A stretch of DNA of 64,000 nucleotides from CAVZZG01 sp963779685. Its GTDB lineage: Bacteria; Actinomycetota; Thermoleophilia; Gaiellales; F1-60-MAGs149. Numbering within the stretch: the first letter of the stretch is position 1; each line of letters opens with the position of its first letter. The position numbers and the translations under genes are program-made. Shown one piece after another: positions 23,514-32,350 of the stretch. The stretch is from the NCBI GenBank assembly GCA_963779685.1, contig CAVZZG010000001.1, forward strand, positions 310,001-374,000. The letters run 5' to 3'. The notes beneath the pieces were generated by a model, which was not told where the DNA came from, did no database searches, and saw only the letters and a list, made by a program, of their open reading frames with translations.

Positions 23514-24818
23514 TCAACCCGCGACCGCGTAGAGACGCCACTCGCCCGGCACCCCCTTCAACTGTGCGACACCGCGATCGCCGAAGGAGAATCCGGAGCC
23601 GGCGACCAGGTCCTTCACCGTCTGGGTCACGATGATCTCTTGCGATCGGGCATGCCCGGCGGCGCGCGCTCCGATCGAGACGGCGATGCCCGCGACCTTC
23701 CCCTCGTGGAGCTCGCACTCCCCGCTGTGGATTCCGGCTCGAATCTGCAGCCCGAGTTCGGCGACCGCCGCGATGATGGCGTGCGCGCAACGAATCGCGC
23801 GCGCTGGGCCGTCGAAGGTGGCGAAGAAGCCATCCCCTGCGGTGTCCCGCTCCTGGCCCCGGAATCGGACGAGCTCGCGCCGCACGACGGCGTGGTGTGC
23901 CTGCAGAAGATCGCGCCAGGCGCTGTCGCCGATTTCGGCGGCGCGCTCTGTCGAGCCGACGATGTCGGTGAACAGCAGCGTCGTCAGCACGGTGTCCGGG
24001 ACGAACGGCGTCTGCTCGCCGGCGACGAACCGGGTGACCTCCTCCGGGAGCTCCGGGGAGAGGAAGATCCCCCAGTAGTCGTCTCCCGAGACACGTACCG
24101 CTCGCGCGCCGCGGATCGCGCCCGCGACGGCCCGCGCGGCCTGCTCCATGACCGGTCGGTAGAGGACGATGGTCGGCACGTGCACGGCTGGCAGTACATC
24201 GCGAAGATCTGTCTCCGCCCAGGCTCGGTTGAGGGCGTACGCGACAGCCGGAGTCGCTCCCACTCTCAACCAGTTGGCAAACCAGAGCCGATCGGCGTCG
24301 GCGACTAGCAGTGAGGGGCAGGTCAGCTCGAGCAACTCGTCGCAGTACTCCTGCGTCCCCCACCGCTCGCGGACCGCGGCGAGTTCCTGCTCGGGATCCT
24401 CGCCGACATCCATCCCCTCCGCGTGGGCGGAGGGATGGAAGAGCGCGAGCGCGCTCGTGCGCTCCGGATAGGTCGCCGCGTGGAGCAGTGCGAGCGAGCA
24501 GCCGTCGTGCGAGCCGAGCAGTACGGCTCTCTCCGACCCCGCTGCATCCATGACGGCGTGGAGATCCTCCATCCTCGTCTCGAGCTCCGGGTAGCGCCCC
24601 CCGAGATCCGAGAGTCCCGTCCCGCGCTTGTCGAACAGGATCAGACGGAACGAGTGGGCGAGGGCGTCGTAGAAGCGCCGCCAACGCTCCGACTGCCAAC
24701 CGAAGACGAGATTGGAGACGTAGTCGGGGACGTACACCAGGTCGCGCTCGCCGTCGCCGAGAACCTGGTAGGCGATGGCTGCCCCGCCGCTCTTCGCATA
24801 GCGGATGTCCGGTTGCAT
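23514..24818 (-). CDS. Alpha/beta-hydrolase fold fused to class III nucleotidyl cyclase
   Basis: 434 residues from ATG 24818 (MQPDIRYAKSGGAAIAYQVL). N-terminal alpha/beta-hydrolase fold to about residue 260; the elbow reads GSHDG, so His stands where the nucleophile is expected and the hydrolase may be inactive. The C-terminal class III cyclase domain has LLFTDIVGSTERAAEIGDSA (first metal Asp) and DGFFATFDGPARAI (second Asp region), then the IRAGIHSGECE strand. Predicted product cAMP or cGMP. The frame extends N-terminally only through alr sequence. Starts 20 nt after the alr stop, so probably cotranscribed. A paralogue is at 32347-33678. Confidence 0.88.
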   Translation of the reverse strand: MQPDIRYAKSGGAAIAYQVLGDGERDLVYVPDYVSNLVFGWQSERWRRFYDALAHSFRLILFDKRGTGLSDLGGRYPELETRMEDLHAVMDAAGSERAVLLGSHDGCSLALLHAATYPERTSALALFHPSAHAEGMDVGEDPEQELAAVRERWGTQEYCDELLELTCPSLLVADADRLWFANWLRVGATPAVAYALNRAWAETDLRDVLPAVHVPTIVLYRPVMEQAARAVAGAIRGARAVRVSGDDYWGIFLSPELPEEVTRFVAGEQTPFVPDTVLTTLLFTDIVGSTERAAEIGDSAWRDLLQAHHAVVRRELVRFRGQERDTAGDGFFATFDGPARAIRCAHAIIAAVAELGLQIRAGIHSGECELHEGKVAGIAVSIGARAAGHARSQEIIVTQTVKDLVAGSGFSFGDRGVAQLKGVPGEWRLYAVAG

Positions 24819-24838
24819 GTCCCTAGTGTCTGCGATCC

Positions 24839-26006
24839 CTAACCGTAGCGGAACGGGACGTTCCGCAGGCCGACCATCCAGTAGGCGGCGCTCGGCGCGC
24901 CCAGCTGCTCGGCGACGTCCTCGACGGCGATCGCCTGTGCCGCCGTCCTCGCCGATGATCGTGACGATGTCGCCCACGGCGGCGTCGGGCACGTCGGTGA
25001 CGTCGATCACCGTGTACTCGGCGGAGACGGCGAGCACGGGGCAGCGCTGACCGCGCACCAGCATCCGGGCCGGGCTCGTCGCCGCGCGCCGCGCGGTAGC
25101 CGTTGTCCATCCCGAGCAGGATCACGCCCGTCGTGCGCGCCTCGGTGGCACCGCCCGGTGCCGGCGCCGAGCAGGTCGTCGCCGACCTCGCGCCGGCCGA
25201 CGTGGATCAGCTGCGCGCGCAGGCCGCGCAGCGCCTTGCGAAACCCGAGCGTCTCGGCCCGGCCGCCGGCGATCGGGCTGAGGCCGTACATCAGGTGGCC
25301 GGGCGCGATCGTGTTGAGCGCGTCCGCGAAGCCCTCCGTCATCACCGAGCTGGCCGACGCCTGCGCGTAGTCGATGCGGATCCCGTGCTCGGCCTCGACG
25401 TCGCGGACGAGGCCGGCGAAGACGGCCAGCGCGCGCCGCGACCACTCGGCGCCCGCCGCCTCGTCGAACGGGATGTGCGTGTAGATGCCCTCCAGCCGCA
25501 GCTGCGGGAACGACGAGCACCTCGCGCACCAGCGCCGGCGCGTCCTCGCGGCCGCACGCCCAGCCGGCCGAGGCCGCAGTCGACCTTCACGTGCACGTCG
25601 ACCGGCCGTCGCGGCGCCCTCGGCCGCAGCGGCGAGCGCCTCGCACGCCCGCGCTCGAGTAGACCGTCGGCGTCAGGTCGTGCTCCAGCAGCACGCCGAC
25701 GCCCGTCCGGCAGCTGCGAGCCGTACATCAGGATCGGGATCTCGACGCCCGCCGCGCGCATGGCCAGCGCGTCGTCCAGGTTCGCCGTCGCCAGCCCGTC
25801 GACGCCGAGCGACGCCCAGATGCACGCCGACCGGCGCCACGCCGTGCCCGTAGGCGTTCGCCTTCACCGCCGCGATCACCTTGACCGGCCGGCCCGCCCG
25901 CTCGCGCAGCCGCTCGAGGTTGTGCGTGATCGCGCCGAGGTCGATCTCGCCCCAGACCGGGCGCGCCTCGGCGTAGCCCGGTCGCGACCGCGCCGGCGGT
26001 GCTCAC
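24839..26006 (-). pseudogene. alr: Alanine racemase, broken by multiple frame shifts
   Basis: Alanine racemase makes D-alanine for peptidoglycan with PLP. Recognisable in order but in changing frames: RPVWGEIDLGAITHNLERLR, VKVIAAVKANAYGHG (PLP-lysine motif), LATANLDDALA / MRAAGVEIPILMYGSQLPDG, LEGIYTHIPFDEA, NTIAPGHLMYGLSPI (second active-site Tyr) and the C-terminus AYWMVGLRNVPFRYG. Reading GTG 26006 to stop 24839 needs at least six single-base corrections. Codon bias is intact between breaks, so either very recent decay or sequence errors. If real, another alr or amino-acid racemase must exist elsewhere. Confidence 0.75.
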
Positions 26007-26801
26007 CGCCCGCGCGGCGACGAGGCAGTCGTCGGGCAGCGCCGTCAGGGCCGGCAGGTCGGTGTCGTCGTAGACGATGTCGCGCGAGCGGCGGCTCGGG
26101 CTGGTCGACTTGTTCGACATCGCGTTGTAGGTCAGCGTGATCATCCGCCGCGACCACGGCGACAGGTTGGCGGTCGAGCCGTGCAGGGCGTTCGACGTTC
26201 ATGAAGATCACCGATCCGGCCGGCCCGGTCGGCGCGACGACGCCGCGAGATGGCGACCTGCTCCTTGATCATCTCGGTGCTCGAGTAGCGCAGCGTGTAC
26301 GACGTGCCCTGCGTCGGTCTCCTCGTTCACCTCGGGCGCCAGCCGGTGCGAGCCGGGCACGATCATCAGCGGGCTGTTCAGCGACGTCACCTCGTCGAGG
26401 AAGATCAGCGCGTTCACCATCCGCGGCTCCGGGATGTGGTCGTCCTCGAGGTAGGTCGGGAAGTCCTGGTGCCAGAACCACACGTCGCCGTTGAACGCCG
26501 CCTTGCAGTTGATGCCGAGCTGGAAGGCGTAGGCCTGCTCGCCGAGCAGGTCCTCGACGGCGCCGAGCACCTTCGGGTGGCGGATCAGCCGGTCGTACAC
26601 GTCGCTGTAGAGGTGCGGGTTGAAGACCGTCCGCGGCGTCGACGCCGTCCGTCTCGAAGATGACGCCCGGCGGCCGGCTACGCGGCCGCTCAGGATCCGG
26701 TCGAGCTCGTCGGTGAGCACGCCGACCTCGTCCGCCGACAGGAGACTCTCGCGGAAGACGTAACCCCGGTCTGCGTACTCGGCGGCCATCTTCGAAGCCA
26801 T
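26004..26801 (-). pseudogene. Phytanoyl-CoA dioxygenase (PhyH) family protein, broken by frame shifts
   Basis: Fe(II)/2-oxoglutarate dioxygenase family. The start MASKMAAEYADRGYVFRESL is clear, followed by FNPHLYSDVYDRLIRHPKVL and the metal motif FWHQDFPTYLEDD (HxD) near residue 118. The distal His (ALHGSTANLS) lies in a different frame. I count about five frame breaks (about 26682, 26643, 26310, 26250, 26198) that, when corrected, give one continuous PhyH protein of about 265 residues. It is followed directly by the damaged alr gene on the same strand. Substrate unknown; ectoine-hydroxylase-like members exist. Confidence 0.7.
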
Positions 26802-26834
26802 CAGATCCTCCTCCCGCTGCGCGACGGAGCCAGC

Positions 26835-28121
26835 CTAGCAAAGGCATTGAGCGACTCGTGCAGCCATTGACCGTTGCCTCGCGAGCGCCTGCGACGCGGA
26901 TCGACGCCTCGCGTCCAACGTCGGGCGAGGCGGACGTGCGGTCGAGCGCCCGGGCCTATGCGGTTGCGCGCGCGGTCGGACACGATCGGCCGCGAGCACG
27001 ACCGCCAGCACCACCAGCGGCATGAGCGTCACGAGCAGTCGCTCGTTCGACAGCGAGAGCGAGGCCGGGACATGCAGGTGCGGGAGCGAGGCCGGCGCCA
27101 CCGTCCAGCTGACGGCGAACGCCACGGCGGCGACGAGAGTCTGCCGGGGCAGCAGCAGCAACGGTACGAGCAGGAACAGCATGTAGTGCCACCACACGAC
27201 GGGGGATACGACCACGGCGATGCAGACCGTGATCGCGAGCACCACCCGGTGATCCAGCCGGCCCCGGAGGCCGGCGACGAGGGTGGCGAGCAGCACCGCG
27301 AACCCGGCCGCCGAGACGAGGGCGGTCGTCGGGCCGAGCGCCCAGCCGGCAGTGATGACGATCTCCCGGATCACGCTCTCGCCGTGGACGGCCTCCCGGG
27401 CCGAGAACTCGCTCAGCAGCCGTGCGTAGTCAGCGGGCGAGAAGCCCGCGGCGATCGAGCCGGCGACGACCGCGGCCGTCCCTGCCAGGGCGGTGACCGC
27501 GGCCGGGCGCCTGCCGGTCACCACGACGTAGACGATCAGCGGCAGCATCAGCGGCTTGACGGCGATCAACGCGACCCACACCAGACCTGCGGTGCGCGGT
27601 CGCTCCCGGAACCGGACGAGCGCGCAGACGCCGCAGAACAGGAATGCGTCGACCGTTCCTAGCCCGAGTCCGCGCACCGCGACGCTCGAGCCGAGGATGA
27701 GTGCGAACGCCACGGGCCGGCGCACGCCGAGCCACCAGGCGCCGAGCAGGATCGCCGCGATCGACGCCGCGGCGTAGCACCAGGCCGCGATCGAGAACGG
27801 CAGGAGGGCGAAGGGCGCGTGGATCCAGGCGGCGAGAAGCGGATACAGGAACGGGCCGGAGCCGTGCGGATGCGGGCCGAGCGGAAGCGCGGGATACGGC
27901 GAGCGACCGTCGAGCACGGCGCGCCCGGCGTCGCGGTAGACACGGAAGTCGTAGGGCGTCGATCCGCGGGCAACGGCCCAGTAGACGGCGAAGGCGCCGG
28001 CCGTGCCCGCCGCGAGCAGGAGCAGGCATCGGGCGCGGTTCAGCACGCCGGTGCCGCCGTCGTCGACCCACCGCTCGAGCGAATGGTCTGCCACGCGACT
28101 ATCCGGGTTGGAGAGTGCCAC
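26835..28121 (-). CDS. Polytopic membrane glycosyltransferase (GT87/DUF2029-like)
   Basis: About 428 residues with roughly ten hydrophobic segments. The first loop carries DFRVYRDAGRAVLDGRSPYP, the conserved Asp-containing motif of GT-C/GT87 polyprenyl-phosphate mannose transferases, then GPFLYPLLAAW. Later segments include VVVTGRRPAAVTAL and VVSPVVWWHYMLFLLVPLLL (the H-Y-M loop typical of this family). Start taken as GTG 28121 just after the AraC stop at 28136. Likely adds mannose or arabinose residues to envelope glycans outside the membrane. The frame is open far upstream into AraC but that part is a different protein. Confidence 0.8.
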   Translation of the reverse strand: MALSNPDSRVADHSLERWVDDGGTGVLNRARCLLLLAAGTAGAFAVYWAVARGSTPYDFRVYRDAGRAVLDGRSPYPALPLGPHPHGSGPFLYPLLAAWIHAPFALLPFSIAAWCYAAASIAAILLGAWWLGVRRPVAFALILGSSVAVRGLGLGTVDAFLFCGVCALVRFRERPRTAGLVWVALIAVKPLMLPLIVYVVVTGRRPAAVTALAGTAAVVAGSIAAGFSPADYARLLSEFSAREAVHGESVIREIVITAGWALGPTTALVSAAGFAVLLATLVAGLRGRLDHRVVLAITVCIAVVVSPVVWWHYMLFLLVPLLLLPRQTLVAAVAFAVSWTVAPASLPHLHVPASLSLSNERLLVTLMPLVVLAVVLAADRVRPRAQPHRPGRSTARPPRPTLDARRRSASQALARQRSMAARVAQCLC

Positions 28122-28135
28122 ACCCGGGCGTCGAT

Positions 28136-29000
28136 CTAAGCTCGGGCCTGCCCACCGACGGTGCTGGCCCATCGTCCGGGCGTGAGGCCGTAGGCCCGCT
28201 TGAACTGGCGCGACATGTGACTCTGGTCGGCGAACCCGGCCTCTGCGGCAGCGGCGGCGAGAGGCGTGCCGGCCGCGATGGATCCTCCGGGCGATGGCGA
28301 GACGCCGCATCGTCCGGTAGCGGTCGGGGCTCGTGCCGAACGCTCGCCGGAACTGGCGCGCGATCGTGAAGCGGTCGAGCCCGGCGATCCGCTCGAGCTC
28401 GCCGGCCGCCGTGGGCTCGCCCGGGTGGGCCGCCAGGTACTCGCGCACCCGTTCGACCGCCGCCGTGTCGATGGCGCCGGCGTCGTGGTCGCCCGGTCCC
28501 GCGAGCGCGGCGAGCGCATCGGCGATGGTGGTGGCGAGCTCCAGCCGGCCGAGCTCGCCGAGCGGGTCGTCGATATCGGCGAGGACGCGCGCCAGGTCGC
28601 GCACCGCCGGCCCACGATCGTGCACCGGCGACGGGACGAAGGGCAGCGGCCGTCCGCCGAGCGCGCGGTGCACCAGCACGGGCTCGATGTAGAGGATCCG
28701 ATACGCGAACCCGGCCTCCGTGGCGGGCCCGCCGTCGTGCACCTCGTCGGGATGCAGGACGTGGACCTGGCCGGGAAGGCAGACATGCCGCCGGCCGCGG
28801 TAGCGGAACGCCTGCACGCCGCCGGTCGTGATCCCGATCGCGTAGGTGTCGTGCCGGTGGGGTTCGAACGCGCCGGTCGTGAAGCGCGCCTCGACGCGCT
28901 CCACGCCGGGTGCTCCGGTGCCGAACCGGATCGAGTCGGCCGGCCCGCTGCAGGATCGTTCAAGACGACCGATGTCGACGCCGCGTAGCGTCTCGCCCAT
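28136..29000 (-). pseudogene. AraC-family transcriptional regulator with one frame break
   Basis: N-terminal cupin sensor (HRHDTYAIGITTGGVQAFRY, VHVLHPDEVHDGG) and C-terminal double HTH. The first HTH (AGLDRFTIARQFRRAFG) is in the starting frame; the second (AAAAAEAGFADQSHMSRQFK, RAYGLTPGRW) is in another. One extra G at 28280-28281 accounts for it; removing it restores RRIIAAGTPLA. ATG at 29000. It is divergent from the LysE-type exporter with only 23 nt between starts, so it probably controls that exporter. Possibly intact in the organism. Confidence 0.8.
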
Positions 29001-29023
29001 GGGCCGAGCATATCGCGGCGGCG

Positions 29024-29626
29024 ATGGCTGAGCCGCTCTGGGGATCCGTCGCACCGCTCGTCCTGACGTCGCTCGCCATCATGGGGAGCCCTGGGCCGGC
29101 GACCATCAGCCTCACCGCGGCCGGCTCGGCCTACGGCGTCCGGCGTTCCGTCGGGTACCTCGTGGGCGTCATCGCCGGGACGTGGATCGTCCTCGTGGCC
29201 GTCGCGACCGGGATCACCGCCACCCTGCTGGCGGTCCCGGGCGTCCGGCCGGTGCTGCTCGCCGTGTCGGTGGCCTACATCCTGTGGCTCGCCTATCACG
29301 TGGCGACGGCGCCGCCGCTGGCCGCGCGGGCGCCGGACACGCCGGCGCCCGCGCTCGCCGGGGGCGCGCTCCTCGGGGTCGCGAACCCGAAGGCCTGGGT
29401 CGCGATCGCCGCCGTGTTCGCCAGCGTCCGCATCGCCGGCGGCGCGGCCGCAGATGCCACCGCGAAGGTCGTGGTCCTGACGGTGATGATCGTCCTCATC
29501 AACGGCGCGTGGCTGGTGGCCGGCGCGTCGTTCGCGCCGCTGCTCCGCCATCCCCGCCGGGGCCGTGTCGTCAACGTCGCGCTGGCCGTCGTCCTGATCG
29601 CCGCGACGGCGCTCGCTTTGCGCTGA
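29024..29626 (+). CDS. LysE/RhtB-family amino-acid exporter
   Basis: 200 residues, about six hydrophobic helices. The family motif GSPGPATISLTAAGSAYGVR (about residues 21-40) is present, with GVANPKAWVAIAAVFA near 118. Secondary exporter of amino acids or similar metabolites. Start ATG 29024; the longer open frame is antisense to the AraC gene. Divergent neighbour 28136-29000 is the likely regulator. Substrate unknown. Confidence 0.88.
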   Translation: MAEPLWGSVAPLVLTSLAIMGSPGPATISLTAAGSAYGVRRSVGYLVGVIAGTWIVLVAVATGITATLLAVPGVRPVLLAVSVAYILWLAYHVATAPPLAARAPDTPAPALAGGALLGVANPKAWVAIAAVFASVRIAGGAAADATAKVVVLTVMIVLINGAWLVAGASFAPLLRHPRRGRVVNVALAVVLIAATALALR

Positions 29627-29629
29627 ACG

Positions 29630-30061
29630 CTAGGGTGTCGACTGCTCCCAGCGCGATACCGCGAAGGGCGCGCCCGGGCGCCCGCCCACCGCCAGGATCG
29701 CGGTGCCGTCGGCCGTCGCGGTCGCGCTGCGAACGAGCCTGGGGTCGCGCACGAATACGAGCGTCCCCGCCGGGGCGTCGATCGGCTCACCGTCCACGGT
29801 GAACACCGCGTGACCGCTCATGACGGCGAACAGCTCCTCGTGACCCTCGGTGCCGTAGTCGGTGTCGTCGCGCTCGTCGTGCGCGCTGATCACGACCTCG
29901 CCGGCATCGCCAGTCACCCCGTTGACGCCGAAGCCCTGCACGTCGAAGTGCCGGCGGACGAGGTGGAACAAGCCGTCATCGGGATTCTCGGGCGTGTCTG
30001 CCGGAGTCGCGACATCGGCAAGCCGGACGGCGGCGAACGGTGCAGTGCGGGGATCGGTCAT
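29630..30061 (-). CDS. Cupin-domain protein, 143 aa
   Basis: Small single-domain cupin: motif 1 lies in GTEGHEELFAVMSGHAVFTV (about 70-89; one His and a Glu of the usual metal set) and motif 2 in DAPAGTLVFVRDPRLVRSAT. The N-terminal LVRRHFDVQGFGVNGVTGDA resembles the cupin half of the protein at 55034-55676, so they are distant paralogues. Convergent with the LysE gene with 3 nt between stops. Function not assigned. Confidence 0.78.
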   Translation of the reverse strand: MTDPRTAPFAAVRLADVATPADTPENPDDGLFHLVRRHFDVQGFGVNGVTGDAGEVVISAHDERDDTDYGTEGHEELFAVMSGHAVFTVDGEPIDAPAGTLVFVRDPRLVRSATATADGTAILAVGGRPGAPFAVSRWEQSTP

Positions 30062-30094
30062 GGGCCGAGATGCTGCAGGCGGCCCGTGCGAGAG

Positions 30095-30829
30095 TCAAGC
30101 GCGAGCTGCAGCCGCCGCGTAGGCGCGGCAGCGCTCGGCGAAGCCCGCCGCGATGCCGCGGGCCACGCGGTGCGCAATGTCGGCGGCCTGGCGCGTGCCG
30201 GCTTCGAGCGCGTCGGGGTCGACCTGGCCGCGCCGGAAGAACGCGACCGTGCGCGGGTCGAGGTCGACGGCCTCGCCGCGGATGCCGCGGGCCAACTGGT
30301 CGACCCATTCCACCGTCGCCTCCGGGTGGCACTGGAGGCCCCACGACTCGCCGAGCCGGAACCCCTGCACGCAGACGTCGTTGGCGAGCAGCACGGTCGC
30401 GCCGGCCGGCGGCTCGAACCCGTAGACGTGGGCGTGGAACACCGAGAAGCGCTCCGGCGCCGCGGCGAGCAGTGGATCGGCAGCCGCCTCACCGGTGGTC
30501 ATGACGTCGTGATAGCCGCGCTCCGGCATGCACTCTTGCGTGGTGCCGCCCAGGACCTGCGCCAGCAGCTCGCCGCCGAGGCAGAGGCCGAGCACCGGCA
30601 TCGCCCGTGCGGTGGCATCCTCGATCGCCCGGCGGGCCCGGTGGATGGGCGGGTCGTCGTCGTCGGGGTCGGCGAGGCCGGGGAGCACGATCAGGCCGTC
30701 GAAGCCGGCGACGTCGGGGAGGTCGGCGGTGGCCATGTACACGTCGAGCGTGGCGCCTTCATCGCCCAGCGCGTCGGCGATGCGCCCGAGTGGCTTGTCC
30801 TCATCGTGCTGCACGACCATGATCCGCAT
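30095..30829 (-). CDS. Class I glutamine amidotransferase-like protein
   Basis: 244 residues from ATG 30829 (MRIMVVQHDEDKPLGRIADA). Nucleophile Cys in VLGLCLGGELLAQ (about residue 85) and His-Glu in LQCHPEATVEWVD (about 168) give the complete GATase1 triad. Stand-alone members hydrolyse glutamine-like amides or gamma-glutamyl bonds (GuaA-N-like, PuuD relatives). Divergent from the LysR gene (44 nt between starts), the classical arrangement for regulation by that LysR protein. The open frame extends to 30967 but without family similarity. Confidence 0.85.
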   Translation of the reverse strand: MRIMVVQHDEDKPLGRIADALGDEGATLDVYMATADLPDVAGFDGLIVLPGLADPDDDDPPIHRARRAIEDATARAMPVLGLCLGGELLAQVLGGTTQECMPERGYHDVMTTGEAAADPLLAAAPERFSVFHAHVYGFEPPAGATVLLANDVCVQGFRLGESWGLQCHPEATVEWVDQLARGIRGEAVDLDPRTVAFFRRGQVDPDALEAGTRQAADIAHRVARGIAAGFAERCRAYAAAAARA

Positions 30830-30872
30830 GTCCACAGCTTGCCCGGGCCCGGATGGGCGAGCAAGTCGGCGT

Positions 30873-31811
30873 ATGATTGGCGGCATTCGCGTCTCTTCTG
30901 ACTGGGCTGCGCTCGACCTTCGCCACCTCGACGCCCTGGCGGCAGTTGCGGCGGCCGGTTCCGTCACGCGGGCAGCCGAGCAGCTCGGCTACACGCAGTC
31001 GGCCGTCAGCCAGCAGATCCAGGCCCTGGAGCGCATCACCGGGGCGCAGCTGATTGCGCGTGCACGTGGCGCGCGGGGCGTCGAGCTGACCGAGGCCGGT
31101 CGTCGGCTGCTGCGCCATGCGGACGCCATCCGCGCGCAGGTGGCGGTCGCCCGGGACGACGTGGCGGCGGCGGTCCGGGCTGAGGACGGGATCGTGCGGA
31201 TCGGGTCGGTACCGAGCGTCGCGCGTCTGCTCGTGACGCCGATCGCGGTCGCGCTGCGGGACGCGGCGAGCCGGATCGTGCTGCACGTCGAGGAGTCCTA
31301 CCGCTCGGACGTGCTCCTCGGCCGGCTGGTGCAGGGCGAGCTCGACGTCGTGTTCGCCCCCATCGTCGACGAGCTGCCGGGGGTCGAGGCCGTCGAGCTT
31401 CTCCGTGATGGCCACGTGCTGGTCGTCCCGGCGGGCGACCCGCTCGCCCGGCTCGGCCGGCCGATCGGGGCTGCCGATCTTCGCGGGCGGCGGATGATCG
31501 CCAAGGACTGCCCGACGCCGGCGCATCAGGCCCTGGAGGCCGCGCTGGCCCGGCTCGAGGTGGAGACGGAGACCGTCGCGCGCGCGCACGACGGCCTGAC
31601 CATTCAGGAGCTGGTGGCGGCGGGAGTGGGTATCTCGGTGATGCCGCGGCTGCTGGCCGATCCCGGCGATCTGCGGATCTCGCTCGTTCCGGTCGACCAC
31701 CTGCTGCCGGTGCGGCGGATCGGCGTTCACGTCCGTAGCGAGGCCGATCGACCGGCAGCCGTCACCCGCATCGTCGGCCTCTCCCGCGAGGTCCCCAGCT
31801 TCCAGTCGTGA
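30873..31811 (+). CDS. LysR-family transcriptional regulator
   Basis: 312 residues. N-terminal winged HTH: LRHLDALAAVAAAGSVTRAA, EQLGYTQSAVSQQIQALERI. The C-terminal substrate-binding domain starts at about residue 105 (GIVRIGSVPSVARLLVTPIA) and contains LVAAGVGISVMPRLL near the end. Start ATG 30873. It is divergent from the amidotransferase gene and overlaps the 2'-5' RNA ligase gene by 4 nt, so both neighbours are candidate targets or partners. Confidence 0.9.
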   Translation: MIGGIRVSSDWAALDLRHLDALAAVAAAGSVTRAAEQLGYTQSAVSQQIQALERITGAQLIARARGARGVELTEAGRRLLRHADAIRAQVAVARDDVAAAVRAEDGIVRIGSVPSVARLLVTPIAVALRDAASRIVLHVEESYRSDVLLGRLVQGELDVVFAPIVDELPGVEAVELLRDGHVLVVPAGDPLARLGRPIGAADLRGRRMIAKDCPTPAHQALEAALARLEVETETVARAHDGLTIQELVAAGVGISVMPRLLADPGDLRISLVPVDHLLPVRRIGVHVRSEADRPAAVTRIVGLSREVPSFQS

Positions 31812-32350
31812 CCGACCGCGCACTGCGCAGCGCAGTCGTGATCGCGCTCGACGAGGCGCTGCCGGTGCTGGCGGCAGCCCGGCGCCGGCTGTCGCCGGTC
31901 GCCGTGGAGCGGGAGATCCCGCTGCACCTCACGCTGCTGTTCCCGTTCGCGCCCCGCGACGAGCTCGACGAGGTGGTGCCGGTACTCGCGGCCGTCGCGA
32001 CGAGCCACCCGGCGTTCGAGTTGCGGCTGGCGGCCATCGGCGAGTTTCCCGACGTGGTGTACGCCGAGCCCGCGCCGTCCGCCGAGCTGGGCGCACTGAT
32101 GCGCGCGATCTGGGCGGCCTTCCCGCGGTGGCCGCCGTACGGCGGCACCTACGACGATCCGCATCCCCACGTGACGCTCGTCACGCCGGCCGACGACCAC
32201 GAGCGAGAGCTCGCCCTGGTGGCGCTGCGGCGGGAGGTGACGCTCCCGATGAGCACGACCGTCGAGCGGATCTCGGTGCTCGAGGAGCGGGCGCCCGACC
32301 GCTGGGGGGTCGCCTGCGAGCTACCGCTCGGCCGCGCTGCGTCTGGCTAG
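31808..32350 (+). CDS. 2'-5' RNA ligase superfamily (2H phosphoesterase)
   Basis: 180 residues with the two defining HxT/Sx motifs: IPLHLTLLFPF (about 37-47) and HPHVTLVTPA (about 119-128), placed symmetrically as in LigT/2H phosphoesterases and plant-type cyclic phosphodiesterases. Acts on 2',3'-cyclic or 2'-5' linked nucleotides. GTG start overlapping the LysR stop. Convergent with the cyclase gene whose stop overlaps by 4 nt. Substrate unknown; proximity to a nucleotidyl cyclase is suggestive only. Confidence 0.8.
   Translation: MTDRALRSAVVIALDEALPVLAAARRRLSPVAVEREIPLHLTLLFPFAPRDELDEVVPVLAAVATSHPAFELRLAAIGEFPDVVYAEPAPSAELGALMRAIWAAFPRWPPYGGTYDDPHPHVTLVTPADDHERELALVALRREVTLPMSTTVERISVLEERAPDRWGVACELPLGRAASG

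Noticed and set aside
26835..29054. 739-aa continuous minus-strand ORF
   Set aside because: It joins a frame-shifted AraC regulator to the GT87 protein by chance; the two have separate starts.
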